Assembly (NCBI GenBank): GCA_027489035.1
Contig: JAIYAN010000023.1
Span: 186,001-250,000, forward strand
DNA from: Chitinophagaceae bacterium
GTDB taxonomy: Bacteria; Bacteroidota; Bacteroidia; Chitinophagales; Chitinophagaceae
Length of the DNA stretch: 64,000 nucleotides
Direction of reading: 5' to 3'
Shown: piece by piece, positions 28,516-38,500 of the stretch
How positions within the stretch are numbered: the first letter of the stretch is position 1
How the letters are laid out: each line of letters opens with the position of its first letter
The notes under the pieces: model-generated
The model's input: the letters and a program-made list of their open reading frames with translations, nothing else
Told to the model about the DNA's origin: nothing
Database searches by the model: none
Position numbers and translations under genes: made by a program

Positions 28516-29643
28516 TTAATCAACCTCTAAAACTTCTGGTTTTGTAGATAAAAAACGATGTGAACTAACTGTATCTTTTTTCAGATCGGCCATTTTCGAA
28601 TCTATTTTTTGATTTTTGTTTTTTAATAAATAGATTGACCACATAAATATAGTTCCCACACCAATTAGGATGAGGAATACATAATTTACGCCCAATCCAT
28701 CAAAAAACAAAGCAATTCCGATAAACAATAAGTTTGTTAACACACAGATTAAAGTAGCTTGTTGATGTGAAAATCCAGCATCTAATAAAAAATGATGAAT
28801 ATGATTTCTGTCTGGACTAAAAGGTGATCTTCTATTTAAAATACGCAAACTAAAAACCCGAATGGTATCAAACAAAGGAATCATTAGAATTGAAAAGCCA
28901 ATAGCAGGAGCAGAATGAAATGAAATGCTATGATTTCCTGCAGAAGCAATGGCGATGAATTTAATCACCAAAATTGAGTTAACCAATCCCAACAACAATG
29001 AGCCGGTATCGCCCATGAAGATTTTTGCAGGTGGAAAATTAAAAATAAGAAACGCAATTAAACTGCCCGTTAGCGCCAGTGACATTGTAGCATATGCCGT
29101 TTCATGCACCAAAATAAAATAAATCCCAAAACTAGCTGTGGAAATAATGCCTAATGCACCAGCCAAACCATCAATGCCATCAATTAAATTGAATGAATTG
29201 ATTATCATTACTATCGTTACCACGGAAAGAGCCAAGTTCGCTAAATGCGGTATTGTATGAATGCCCAATAAACCATGTAAGCTATTGATTTGAATACCGC
29301 CAAATTGAACCAAAATTCCTGCTGCAATCACTTGGCCAATAAATTTTTTAGAGGGGGAAATGATTAGAATATCATCTTTCAAACCTAAAAAGAATACAAC
29401 AATAGTAGAAGCAATGAAAAATTGAAATTCAGGATGTTTCCCAAAAGAAACGCCCATTAGAATTGAAAAAACAAATCCTGAAAAGATGCCCAATCCTCCC
29501 AAAGTAGGAATGACTACTTGATGAATTTTACGTTCATCAGGTTCGTCGAATAGTCGTTTTTCTTTTGCTACCTGAATGATTACAGGGATAGCAAAAAAGG
29601 TAATTAAAAACGACAAGCCGCCACATAGGAAAATATTATCCAT
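28516..29643 (-). CDS. WecA/TagO-like UDP-sugar:undecaprenyl-phosphate sugar-1-phosphate transferase
   Basis: Polytopic membrane enzyme of the MraY/WecA family that starts a lipid-linked glycan. Family motifs: DEPDERKIH near residue 36 (after LF), FLGLKDD, NLIDGIDGLAG near 152, FMGDTGSLLLG near 210 and the cytoplasmic HxxH-type loop RNHIHHFLL near 280. About ten membrane helices can be seen in 375 aa. IDGIDGLAG and RNHIHH favour the WecA/TagO (GlcNAc-1-P) branch over MraY. A TACATTTG -7-like element on the minus strand (29667-29674) lies 23 nt upstream. Confidence 0.88.
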   Translation of the reverse strand: MDNIFLCGGLSFLITFFAIPVIIQVAKEKRLFDEPDERKIHQVVIPTLGGLGIFSGFVFSILMGVSFGKHPEFQFFIASTIVVFFLGLKDDILIISPSKKFIGQVIAAGILVQFGGIQINSLHGLLGIHTIPHLANLALSVVTIVMIINSFNLIDGIDGLAGALGIISTASFGIYFILVHETAYATMSLALTGSLIAFLIFNFPPAKIFMGDTGSLLLGLVNSILVIKFIAIASAGNHSISFHSAPAIGFSILMIPLFDTIRVFSLRILNRRSPFSPDRNHIHHFLLDAGFSHQQATLICVLTNLLFIGIALFFDGLGVNYVFLILIGVGTIFMWSIYLLKNKNQKIDSKMADLKKDTVSSHRFLSTKPEVLEVD

Positions 29644-29818
29644 TAGTCTTAAATAAATGCTGACTACAAATGTATCAATTTAGTTTCGAATTACGCTTTT
29701 GCCAAATATTAATTTATGTTTCGTTTTTTGATATATTTTTCAGTAATGTGAAGGAATTTCAAATAATAATCAATCAATCAATTTGTTTATTGAATTTAGA
29801 AAATCATTTTTTTAATTC

Positions 29819-29849
29819 TTTGACTTTGTAAAGTTTTGATTTAGGTTTG
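29819..29849 (+). promoter_or_regulatory. Consensus Bacteroidota promoter of the transketolase N-terminal gene
   Basis: TTTG at 29819-29822, exactly 19 nt, then TAGGTTTG at 29842-29849: a perfect match to TTTG-N19-TAnnTTTG. It overlaps an in-frame TTG at 29847, so that codon cannot be the translation start. Confidence 0.8.
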
Positions 29850-29870
29850 CATTTCATAAATCAAAATATT

Positions 29871-30710
29871 GTGGAAATAAATACTTTAAAACAAACTGCA
29901 TCACAAATTAGAAGAGATATTGTAAGGATGGTACATGCTGTTCAGAGTGGTCACCCAGGCGGATCTTTGGGTTGTACAGACTTTTTAACTGCCTTGTATT
30001 TTGATGTAATGCATCATAATCCTCAATTTTCAATGGATGGGGTTAATGAAGATGTGTTCTTTTTAAGCAATGGGCACATATCACCCGTTTTTTACAGCTG
30101 TTTGGCGAGAAGCGGATATTTCCCTGTATCAGAATTGGCAAGTTTTAGAAAAATAAATAGCCGTTTACAAGGCCATCCAACCACACATGATCATTTACCA
30201 GGCGTAAGAATGGCAAGTGGTTCATTGGGACAAGGATTAAGCGTAGCTATTGGCGCAGCTTTAACCAAAAAATTAAACAACGATTCCAAAACAGTTTTTG
30301 CGTTATTGGGTGATGGCGAATTGGATGAAGGCCAAAATTGGGAAGCTATTTTGTTTGCAGCACATAAAAAAGTTGATAATTTAATTGCAACAATAGATTG
30401 CAATGGCCAACAAATCGATGGTTCTACAAAAGATGTAATGGGATTGGGGAATTTGAAAGCAAAGTTTGAAGCATTTGATTGGATTGTTACAGAAATGGAC
30501 GGCAACAATATGGAAGAAGTGATTGCAGGTTTAAACAAAGCCAAATCATTATTGGGCAATCAAAAACCTGTTGTGATTTTAATGAAAACCGAAATGGGTA
30601 AAGGCATTGATTTTATGGAAGGCACGCACGAATGGCATGGTATTGCGCCAAACGACGAGCAATTGGCAAAAGCATTGGCACAACTTCCTGAAGCGCTTGG
30701 AGATTATTAG
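29871..30710 (+). CDS. Transketolase, N-terminal (TPP-binding) subunit
   Basis: N-terminal half of a split transketolase (non-oxidative pentose phosphate pathway). It carries the pyrophosphate/Mg-binding half of the TPP site: GDGELDEGQNWEA near residue 150, IDCNGQQIDG, SGHPGGSLGC near 28, and GHP/ASGSLGQGLS. It ends after EMGKGIDFMEGTHEWHG (279 aa), about where the N-terminal domain ends. The partner C-terminal subunit, usually the next gene, is not in this window: a permease gene on the opposite strand ends 3 nt away. GTG at 29871 is chosen as start because the promoter -7 box covers the earlier in-frame TTG. Confidence 0.9.
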   Translation: MEINTLKQTASQIRRDIVRMVHAVQSGHPGGSLGCTDFLTALYFDVMHHNPQFSMDGVNEDVFFLSNGHISPVFYSCLARSGYFPVSELASFRKINSRLQGHPTTHDHLPGVRMASGSLGQGLSVAIGAALTKKLNNDSKTVFALLGDGELDEGQNWEAILFAAHKKVDNLIATIDCNGQQIDGSTKDVMGLGNLKAKFEAFDWIVTEMDGNNMEEVIAGLNKAKSLLGNQKPVVILMKTEMGKGIDFMEGTHEWHGIAPNDEQLAKALAQLPEALGDY

Positions 30711-30713
30711 TAT

Positions 30714-31934
30714 TTATTTCAACATTAGTGGTTGCTTAGATGCTTTGTGTGCGGGTAGCCACGAAGCAATGAATACAATAATAAAGGCAACGCAAATAAC
30801 CATAAGAAAATCTGTCAACAACATTTTTACCGGGAAGTAATCAATTAAAAACGATCCACCCTGTATTTTTATAATTTCAAATTTGAGTTGAAGCAAACAA
30901 ATTACAATTGCAGAAACTACGCCAATCGAAGTGCCTATTATCCCCAACAAGAAACCTTCGCTTAAAAATATTTTCTTTATTTGGGCTGATGATGCACCCA
31001 TACTCTGAAGGATAGAAATATCTTGCTTTTTTTCCAACACCAACATGGTTAATGCGCTGATCATATTGAAAGCTGCAATGATTAAGATTAAAGTAAGAAC
31101 AAAATAAATTGCCCATTTTTCAATGGCCATGGTTTGGTATAATGAGGCATTTTGTTCAAACCGATTTTGTACTATTGTATTTTTCCCTGTAATCGTTTTT
31201 AAAAAATCAATCGCTTTTTTTGCGTCTGTATTTTTTTTCAATTTTATTTCAATTGCCGAAAAAGTATTTTCTGGCATTCCAGTTTGCTGTCTTAAAAAAT
31301 CAATATTCGTGACTGCATAACTGTTGTCAAATTCTTGTTGAATGGAAAACACGCCAGAAGCTTGAACAACACCTTCACTTAAATTTGATAGCGGATCGCT
31401 TTGAACAGCATTCGATTTTGGCAGAATAATCGATAATTTTTCTGGGCCAAAAGCTTCATTTAAAACAATACCCGAGGCTTGTTGAACACCATAGCCAACA
31501 ACGATTTTCGGCGTATCAATATTCCCCAATTGATATTTTCCTTTGATGATTTTATCCGAAATGTTTCCAAGGTTTTGAAAATCTTTATCAACACCCTTTA
31601 CTTTTACGACCGATTGGTAATCGCCATTTTTCAAAAGTGCTTTTTCTTCAATGTTGTATGAAGCGATTTCTACAAAATCATTGCGATTAATTTTATTAAT
31701 TAATTCAGCATTTAGTGTAATTGTTTTTCCCGTAGCGGGAATGATTTTAATTTCTGAATAGAAAGAATTGTATAGTGATTTTACCAAATCTTCAAAACCA
31801 TTATAAACACTGAGTACCAATATTTGACAACAAGTGGCAAATGCAATAACACCTGTTGTAATCCATGAAATAATGTTGATTGCGTTGGCAGATTTCTTTG
31901 CCTTAAAATATCTCCAAGCAAAATCTAAATACAT
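30714..31934 (-). CDS. FtsX/LolE-type ABC transporter permease
   Basis: A 406-aa inner-membrane permease of the MacB/FtsX superfamily. One N-terminal helix (about 20-45) follows the LolC/LolE-like start YLDFAWRYFKAKKSANAINIIS in part; a large periplasmic domain (about 45-265) comes next; then three C-terminal helices (about 275-300, 325-350, 370-395) with the FtsX motif SILQSMGASSAQIKKIFLSEG. It probably takes part in lipoprotein release (Lol system) with an ATPase encoded elsewhere; a different cargo cannot be excluded. It begins 2 nt after the rbfA stop, so it is in one operon with rbfA. Confidence 0.82.
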   Translation of the reverse strand: MYLDFAWRYFKAKKSANAINIISWITTGVIAFATCCQILVLSVYNGFEDLVKSLYNSFYSEIKIIPATGKTITLNAELINKINRNDFVEIASYNIEEKALLKNGDYQSVVKVKGVDKDFQNLGNISDKIIKGKYQLGNIDTPKIVVGYGVQQASGIVLNEAFGPEKLSIILPKSNAVQSDPLSNLSEGVVQASGVFSIQQEFDNSYAVTNIDFLRQQTGMPENTFSAIEIKLKKNTDAKKAIDFLKTITGKNTIVQNRFEQNASLYQTMAIEKWAIYFVLTLILIIAAFNMISALTMLVLEKKQDISILQSMGASSAQIKKIFLSEGFLLGIIGTSIGVVSAIVICLLQLKFEIIKIQGGSFLIDYFPVKMLLTDFLMVICVAFIIVFIASWLPAHKASKQPLMLK

Positions 31935-31936
31935 GT

Positions 31937-32317
31937 TTAGTCTTGTTTTGGTTTGTTTTGTTCTTCTTGTGTTTTGATGTCTTTAAACAACTTGTCTATT
32001 TTATCTACATAATCCAAAGTGTCATCAATATAAAAATTAAGTTGAGGCATCGATCTAAGTTGATGTCTTACACGCGTAGTAAGTTCTTTTTTAATTTCCC
32101 ACGATCTATCTTGAATTGTTTTAAGTGTGGCAATTGGATCGCTCACTTTAAAAAAACTCAGGTAAATTCTCGCATCAAATAAATCAGGTGTAATCTTTAC
32201 GCCAGCTATCGAAACCATACCTCCCTGAAGCATGGTTAAGCCTAATCGTTGAAAAATTTCATTCAATTCTTTTTCAAGTACAGCTGCAACTTGTTTTTGT
32301 CTTTTACCTTCAATCAT
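31937..32317 (-). CDS. rbfA: Ribosome-binding factor A
   Basis: Small KH-fold protein that assists late maturation of the 30S subunit and 16S 5' end. The 126 aa contain the family pattern RQKQVAAVLEKELNEIFQR, ITPDLFDARIYLSFF, LTTRVRHQLRSMPQLNFYIDD and DYVDKIDKLF. It is divergent from the exporter gene across 67 nt and is followed 2 nt later by the LolE-like permease. Confidence 0.9.
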   Translation of the reverse strand: MIEGKRQKQVAAVLEKELNEIFQRLGLTMLQGGMVSIAGVKITPDLFDARIYLSFFKVSDPIATLKTIQDRSWEIKKELTTRVRHQLRSMPQLNFYIDDTLDYVDKIDKLFKDIKTQEEQNKPKQD

Positions 32318-32384
32318 GGCATTATCCTTTTATTCGCTGTAAAATTAGTTACTTTGTGCCAACTTAGATTTATATTATTACATC

Positions 32385-34193
32385 ATGAAGCGATATTCCA
32401 GAATTTTTAATTATTTAAAATCGTACAAACCTGCGATTATTCAATATCTCATCACCATTTTGTTGTCTATTTTCTTTTCCGTGCTGTCTTTAGCCATGCT
32501 GTTCCCATTTTTACAGCTGCTTTTTGGCGTTAATCAATCAACAAGTATTAAATCGAACTCCAATTTTGTAATGCAATGGGTAAATGATTACTTAGGGAAT
32601 TTGATTAAAAATGGGGAGTCATTTTCAGCTTTAGGGATTGTATGTATTTTAATTGTAGTTACCATTTTCTTGAAAAATTTGTTTCTGTATCTTTCGTTTC
32701 GCACATTGGGTCCGGTAAAAAATGCCATAGCCAATAAATTAAGGGTTGATATGCATGATAAACTGTTGCAACTTCCTATTGGATATTTTACCGAACAAAG
32801 AAAAGGCGACATCATGAGTAGAATGACCAATGATGTTAACGAAATAGAGGGCTCTGTAATTGGTGCTTTAGAAGGTTGGATAAAAGATCCGTTGGCCATC
32901 ATTATAAACCTAACGGTATTGTTTTATATCAGTCCGAAACTCACGATGTTTATTTTGATTTGCTTGCCAATAATGGGTTTCGTCATTGGAAAAGTAAGTC
33001 GTTCTTTAAAAAAGCAATCGATGAAAGTAGCCGAAAAAAGCGGTGAAACCTTTTCAACCATTGAAGAAACATTAGGCGGATTAAGGGTGATAAAAGCATT
33101 TAATGTAGAGCAAAAACTCAGACAGAAATTTTTAGCGTTAAGCGATGAATTTTTAAAAGCCAGAAATCAAGTTGGGTTTAGACGTGATATGGCTTCTCCG
33201 ATGAGTGAATTAATGGGTGTAACCATTTTTGCTGGTATTTTATGGTTTGGTGGAAGATTGGTTTTGTCGCATGAAATTGCCATGAACGGAGCATTGTTTC
33301 TGACGTACATGGGATTGTTTTACAACATTATAGACCCAGCAAAATCAATATCATCTGCGTTTAGCAATATGCAAAAAGGAGCTGCCGCAATTGAAAGAAT
33401 TGAACAAGTATTGCAAGCGCCTGTTACGGTAGATGAGAATCCAAACGGGAAAAAGATACACGAATTTGTACATAGTATAGAGTTTAAAAATGTTGGTTTT
33501 TCTTATGATGATGTGGTTATTTTAAAGAACATTAATTTAAAAATTGAAAAAGGGAAAACAATTGCCTTGGTGGGAAGCAGTGGCGCTGGAAAATCTACAT
33601 TAGCCGATTTGATTCCTCGTTTCCATGATGTAACCTCTGGCGAAATTTTGGTAGATGGTGTAAACATTAAAGATTACTCTTTGCATGCAATTCGATCGTT
33701 GATTAGTATTGTAACCCAAGAGCCGATTTTGTTTAATGATACCATTGCCAATAATATTGCATTAGGTATGGAATCTACCAATCTTTCTAGCATTCAAGAA
33801 GCCGCAAAAATTGCCAATGCGGATAGTTTTATTCAGAAAAAAGATTCAGGTTACGATACGAATATTGGCGACAGGGGCTCTAAATTGAGTGGCGGCGAGC
33901 GTCAACGATTAACAATTGCTAGAGCGGTTTTGAAAAATCCACCCATTTTAATATTGGATGAAGCCACATCATCATTAGACACAGAAAGCGAAAGACTGGT
34001 TCAAGATGCGATAAACAATTTAATGAATAACAGAACCTCAGTGGTAATCGCTCATCGGTTAAGTACCATTCGTCACGCAGATGAAATCATCGTTTTAAAT
34101 AAAGGGGAAATTGCCGAAAGGGGAACGCATGATGAGCTTCTTTCACAACAAGGTATTTATTTCAAGCTTGTAGAAATGCAGGAAGTGAGGTAG
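32385..34193 (+). CDS. MsbA-like ABC exporter (fused permease and ATPase)
   Basis: A half-transporter of 602 aa: six-helix membrane domain (about 15-320) and ATPase domain (about 350-600). The ATPase has Walker A GSSGAGKST near residue 395, Q-loop VTQEPILFND, signature LSGGERQRL near 500, Walker B ILILDEATSSLD and switch His in IAHRLSTI. It is most similar in layout to MsbA lipid A-core flippases, which fits a Gram-negative, but multidrug exporters share this form, so the cargo is not certain. The 3' end runs directly into a GTT-type repeat island. Confidence 0.9.
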   Translation: MKRYSRIFNYLKSYKPAIIQYLITILLSIFFSVLSLAMLFPFLQLLFGVNQSTSIKSNSNFVMQWVNDYLGNLIKNGESFSALGIVCILIVVTIFLKNLFLYLSFRTLGPVKNAIANKLRVDMHDKLLQLPIGYFTEQRKGDIMSRMTNDVNEIEGSVIGALEGWIKDPLAIIINLTVLFYISPKLTMFILICLPIMGFVIGKVSRSLKKQSMKVAEKSGETFSTIEETLGGLRVIKAFNVEQKLRQKFLALSDEFLKARNQVGFRRDMASPMSELMGVTIFAGILWFGGRLVLSHEIAMNGALFLTYMGLFYNIIDPAKSISSAFSNMQKGAAAIERIEQVLQAPVTVDENPNGKKIHEFVHSIEFKNVGFSYDDVVILKNINLKIEKGKTIALVGSSGAGKSTLADLIPRFHDVTSGEILVDGVNIKDYSLHAIRSLISIVTQEPILFNDTIANNIALGMESTNLSSIQEAAKIANADSFIQKKDSGYDTNIGDRGSKLSGGERQRLTIARAVLKNPPILILDEATSSLDTESERLVQDAINNLMNNRTSVVIAHRLSTIRHADEIIVLNKGEIAERGTHDELLSQQGIYFKLVEMQEVR

Positions 34194-34252
34194 GTTTTTT
34201 AAAAGGGTTTAAGGTTTAATGGTTTAAAAGTTTAATGGTTGAGGAGGTTTTT
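34194..34252. repeat. GTT/AAC repeat island after the exporter gene
   Basis: Plus-strand GGTTTAA/GGTTTAAT units (minus strand AACCATTA, AACTTTTA, AACCATTA, AACCTTA) with an 8-nt rather than 9-nt spacing begin immediately at the stop codon. The unit is related to the copies at 39.0 and 56.1 kb. Confidence 0.65.
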
Positions 34253-34316
34253 TTATTCCATTAATTTCAAAATATGCCCGATTTCTAAATCAAATAAAGA
34301 AAGACTTGTGTAAATA

Positions 34317-34347
34317 AAAAAAGAGCGTAATTAACGCTCTTTTTTTA
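34317..34347. terminator. Bidirectional terminator between exporter and H1/DksA-like genes
   Basis: AAAAGAGCGT (34319-34328) and ACGCTCTTTT (34334-34343) form a perfect 10-bp stem with a 5-nt loop. There are T runs on both strands, and it sits between converging genes. Confidence 0.85.
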
Positions 34348-34367
34348 TTATACTGTATATCATAAAA

Positions 34368-35498
34368 TTATTTCACTATTCCCATTTTTGCTTCGATGCT
34401 TAATGTAGCATGTGGCACTGCTCTTAATCTTGCTTTATCAATTAATTTACCGGTTACTCTACAAACGCCGTAAGTTTTACTTTCAATGCGCATTAAAGCT
34501 TTTTCCAAATGGTCGATAAACGTAATTTGGCGACTTGCCATTTGACTAAGTTGTTCTCTTTCCATGCTCAAGCTTCCATCTTCCATAGTCATGTAACGGT
34601 TTTCACTTTCATCACCACCATTTTCATCTTTTCTCGTAATAAGTCCCTGCAAATAATTCAATTCTTTTTTTGCAGAATCTATCTTGCGATGAATTAAATC
34701 TCTAAATTCTTGTAAATCATTATCTGAGTAACGAACCATTGGCGCACCTGGATCATTTTTTTGAGTGTCTAAAACTGATTTCATGAAATCAGGCGAGTAT
34801 TTCCTTACCGTTTTTGTTGTTATTGTAGGAATTACAACTGGCTTTGCTGCTGGAATTTTTATATCCTTAGGATTTTTTGCCATTGCTTTAATAACAGGCG
34901 CTTTTTCAACATGCTTTACTACTTCTGCTTTTTTCGCTTTTGGCGCTTCAACAACAGGTGCTTTTTTTGTTTCTTCTTTTTTAGATTTCATGGGGGGAGT
35001 GGGTGTTGTTGCTTTTGGTTTTGTAACAACAGCTGCAACAGGCTTTTTAACTTCGGCTTTTTTAACCAGAGTTGGTTTATTTTTAGTTGTTGCTACTTTT
35101 TTAGCAACAGCAATTGGTTTTGAGGGTTTTTTAGCAACTGGTTTTGTTGCTTGTACTTTTGTGTTTTTTACTGGCGTAGCTTTTTTGGCAACAGGTTTAG
35201 GAGTAGGCTTTGAAACAGGTTTAACAGGCACTTTAGCTTTAACTGCGGCTACTTTTTTAGCAACAGGTTTAGCAATTGGCTTGACTGCCTTTTTTGCTGG
35301 AGCTGCAACCTTTTTTACAGGTGCTTTAGCTTTTGCAGGCGCAGCTTTTTTTGCTACTGGTTTCGGAGCTGGCTTAGCTACTTTTTTTGCTGGTGCAGCT
35401 TTTTTTGCTACTGGTTTTGCAGCCGGCTTAACTACTTTTTTAGCAGGTACAGCAGCTTTTTTTGCTACTGGTTTCGCTGTTGGTTTTTTACTAGCCAT
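34368..35498 (-). CDS. Histone H1-like tail fused to a DksA/TraR-like domain
   Basis: A 376-aa fusion. Residues 1-225 are a low-complexity basic tail of KPVAKK, PAKK and APAKKV units, as in H1-like proteins. From about 230 (RKYSPDFMKSVLDTQKND) a DksA/TraR-like coiled-coil and finger domain follows, with ENRYMTMEDGS and YGVCRVTGKLIDKARL near the end. Of the four zinc-finger cysteines of DksA only the first is kept (YGVCRVTG, then RAVPHATLS), so zinc is probably not bound. It starts 2 nt after the ileS stop, so it is translationally coupled to ileS. The tail likely binds nucleic acid and the DksA-like part may bind RNA polymerase. The long opposite-strand frame is a shadow of the repeats. Confidence 0.85.
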   Translation of the reverse strand: MASKKPTAKPVAKKAAVPAKKVVKPAAKPVAKKAAPAKKVAKPAPKPVAKKAAPAKAKAPVKKVAAPAKKAVKPIAKPVAKKVAAVKAKVPVKPVSKPTPKPVAKKATPVKNTKVQATKPVAKKPSKPIAVAKKVATTKNKPTLVKKAEVKKPVAAVVTKPKATTPTPPMKSKKEETKKAPVVEAPKAKKAEVVKHVEKAPVIKAMAKNPKDIKIPAAKPVVIPTITTKTVRKYSPDFMKSVLDTQKNDPGAPMVRYSDNDLQEFRDLIHRKIDSAKKELNYLQGLITRKDENGGDESENRYMTMEDGSLSMEREQLSQMASRQITFIDHLEKALMRIESKTYGVCRVTGKLIDKARLRAVPHATLSIEAKMGIVK

Positions 35499-35500
35499 AA

Positions 35501-38500
35501 CTAGATCGTTTTTTTGTTAACACTTATATACAAAGCAACATCATTTACCTCAATTGTTTGGTTTGAAGTAAATGCTGATTGAAATTCTAGCGTGTCGGCT
35601 AGGATTTCCCGGCAAATATATGCTTTAAATTCAATTAAAGAAGGTGTTAATTCATCATTTTCCCCAACCACTACATTAATCTTATCGGTTAGTTCAAAGT
35701 TTTGTTCTTTGCGTATGGATTGAATTCGGTTGATGAATTCTCTTGCATTTCCTTCATTTTGAAGCACTTGTGTAATGGTAATGTCCAATGCAACGGTTAA
35801 ATTGCCCTTACCAGCAATCTCAAATCCTGGTATGCTATCGGTAATAATTTCTAAATCTTCACCCGAAATAATGATTGCTTCTTCCCCTTTTTCTACCATT
35901 TCGGCATTAAGAACATAGTCTCCAGCCTGAACTTTTTCAATCATTGCATTATCAAATTTCTCAATTTCATTGGCTGCCCATTTCATTTTAGCCCCCAATT
36001 TCTTTCCAAGTGTCTTGAAATTTGCCTTTGCTTTTTTTCTTATAAAATCATTTCCAGCATCTAAAAGTTCAATTTCTTTGATATTGGTTTCTGATTTAAT
36101 GATTTCTTCTACTTGTTTAATATTTTTTGCCATTTCCGCATCTAAAGCCGGGATAAATACTTTTTGAAGCGGTTGCCTTACTTTAATGTTTACTTTTTTA
36201 CGAATAGACAAGATTAAAGACGATGCATCTTGTGCGATTAACATCCTTTTTTCTAAATCTGCATTGATACTTTCTTCATTTGCAACCGGAAACAAACAGT
36301 GATGAACCGATTTTTGTTGAAACTTTTTTGTGGTTTCATTCAAATTGTTAAACAGCCAATCTGCAAAAAACGGTGCAATTGGTGCAATTAATTGAGAAAC
36401 GGTTTCTAAACACTCATATAATGTTTGGTAAGCACATTTTTTATCATGTTCATATTCTCCTTTCCAGAAGCGTCTTCTACATAAACGAACATACCAATTG
36501 CTCAATTGGGCATCTACAAAATCTTCTATTGCTCTACCCGCTTGCGTAGGTTCGTATGCATTTAGATTTTCAGTTACATTTTTAACCAATGTGTTTAATG
36601 AAGAAATAATCCATTGATCAATTTCTGGTCTTTCTGATAATGGAATATATTTTTCTTCAAATGCAAACCCATCTAAATTGGCATAAAGCGCAAAAAACTG
36701 ATACGTATTATATAACGTGCCGAAAAATTTACGTTGTACTTCTTTAATGCCTTCTTCATCAAATTTCAAGCTATCCCATGGAGACGCGTTGGTAATCAAA
36801 TACCATCTAGTAGCATCGGCACCATAATTATTAATCGTTTCAAATGGATCTACTACATTGCCTAAACGCTTACTCATCTTGTTCCCAGCTTTATCAAGCA
36901 CCAAACCATTACTCACTACTGTTTTGTAAGCAACGCTATCAAATAGCAACACACTTAATGCATGCAAGGTGTAAAACCATCCACGGGTTTGATCCACACC
37001 TTCGGCAATAAAATCTGCAGGAAAACTAGCTTCGAAAGTTTCTTTATTTTCAAATGGGAAATGCCATTGCGCATAAGGCATCGCACCACTGTCGAACCAA
37101 ACGTCAATCAAATCTGGAACCCTTTTCATCGGTTGGCCAGATTCGCTAACTAAAATAATATCATCAACAAAAGGCTTGTGTAAATCTGAAGTCAAATGTT
37201 GTATGTATTCATCAGGTGTTTGACCGTTTGTAATTTCAAAACATCCCGCTTCAAATGATTTTTTTAATTCGAATTTCAATTGCTCAACGGAGCCAATGCA
37301 AATTTGTTCTGCGCCATCTTCTGTTTTCCAAATGGGAAGCGGCGTACCCCAATAGCGGCTACGACTAAGATTCCAATCCACCATATTTTCTAGCCAATTG
37401 CCAAATCTACCAGAACCTGTACTAGCTGGTTTCCATTGAATGGTTTTGTTTAGTTCTACCATTCTGTCTTTTACTGCGGTAGTCTTAATAAACCAAGCAT
37501 CCAATGGGTAATAAATAATTGGTTTATCTGTTCTCCAGCAATGTGGGTAATTGTGCTCGTATTTCTCTACTTTGAAGGCGCGATTTTCCATTTTTAAACG
37601 AACAGAAATATCAATGTTTACATCAACATAATCCGCTTCGTCTTTATAATTTTTAACATAGCGACCGCTGTATTCCCCAACGCCATCAACAAATTTTCCT
37701 TGTTTATCTACCAAGGTTAAAATACCGATATTGTTTTTCTTTCCAACTTTATAATCATCTGCGCCAAATGCAGGAGCAGTATGCACAATTCCGGTTCCAT
37801 CTTCTGTAGTTACAAAGTCACCAATGATCACTTTGAATGGTGTTGCCCCAGGCGTTTCTTCTATAATTTTTTCTAAACTATTGGCTTCAAAAGGCAAAAG
37901 TTGTTCGTATTGCGCATTTTCCAATTCTTTGCCTTTCAGCGATGCTAAAATCTTCCATGGAATAGCTTTATCGCCTTCTTTATAACTATCGAAATCTACA
38001 TTTTCAGCATCTGCTTTGAAATATTTTCCAATTAGCGGCTTAGCTAAAATTACATTTATGGGTAAATAAGTATATGGATTAAAAGTGCTTACCAACACAT
38101 ATTCAATTTCTGGTCCAACGGTAAGTCCTAAGTTTGAAGGCAAAGTCCATGGCGTAGTGGTCCAAGCCATGAGATACATTTCTTTTTGCGCATGTTCACC
38201 CAAAGAAGAAATAGCAGCAGCTGGAAGAGTGTCATTTTTTACTTTAAACATCACCACAGCACTGGTATCTTTTACATCTTTATATGTACCTGGTTGATTA
38301 AGTTCATGAGAAGAAAGTCCGGTCCCAGCAGCAGGTGAGTATGGTTGAATACTTACGCTTTCGTATAAATAGCCTTTTTTATGAAGCTCGCTTAAACACC
38401 ACCAAAGTGTTTCAATATAATTGTTTTCAAAAGTTACATAAGGCGTTTTTAAATCTACCCAATAACCCATTTTTTGGGTAATGTCGTCCCATTTGTCTTT

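Noticed and set aside
34765-35520. 251-codon hydrophobic frame on the plus strand
   Set aside because: It is the mirror of the KPVAKK repeats of the H1/DksA-like gene; its Ala/Phe/Gly-rich pattern follows from that codon bias.
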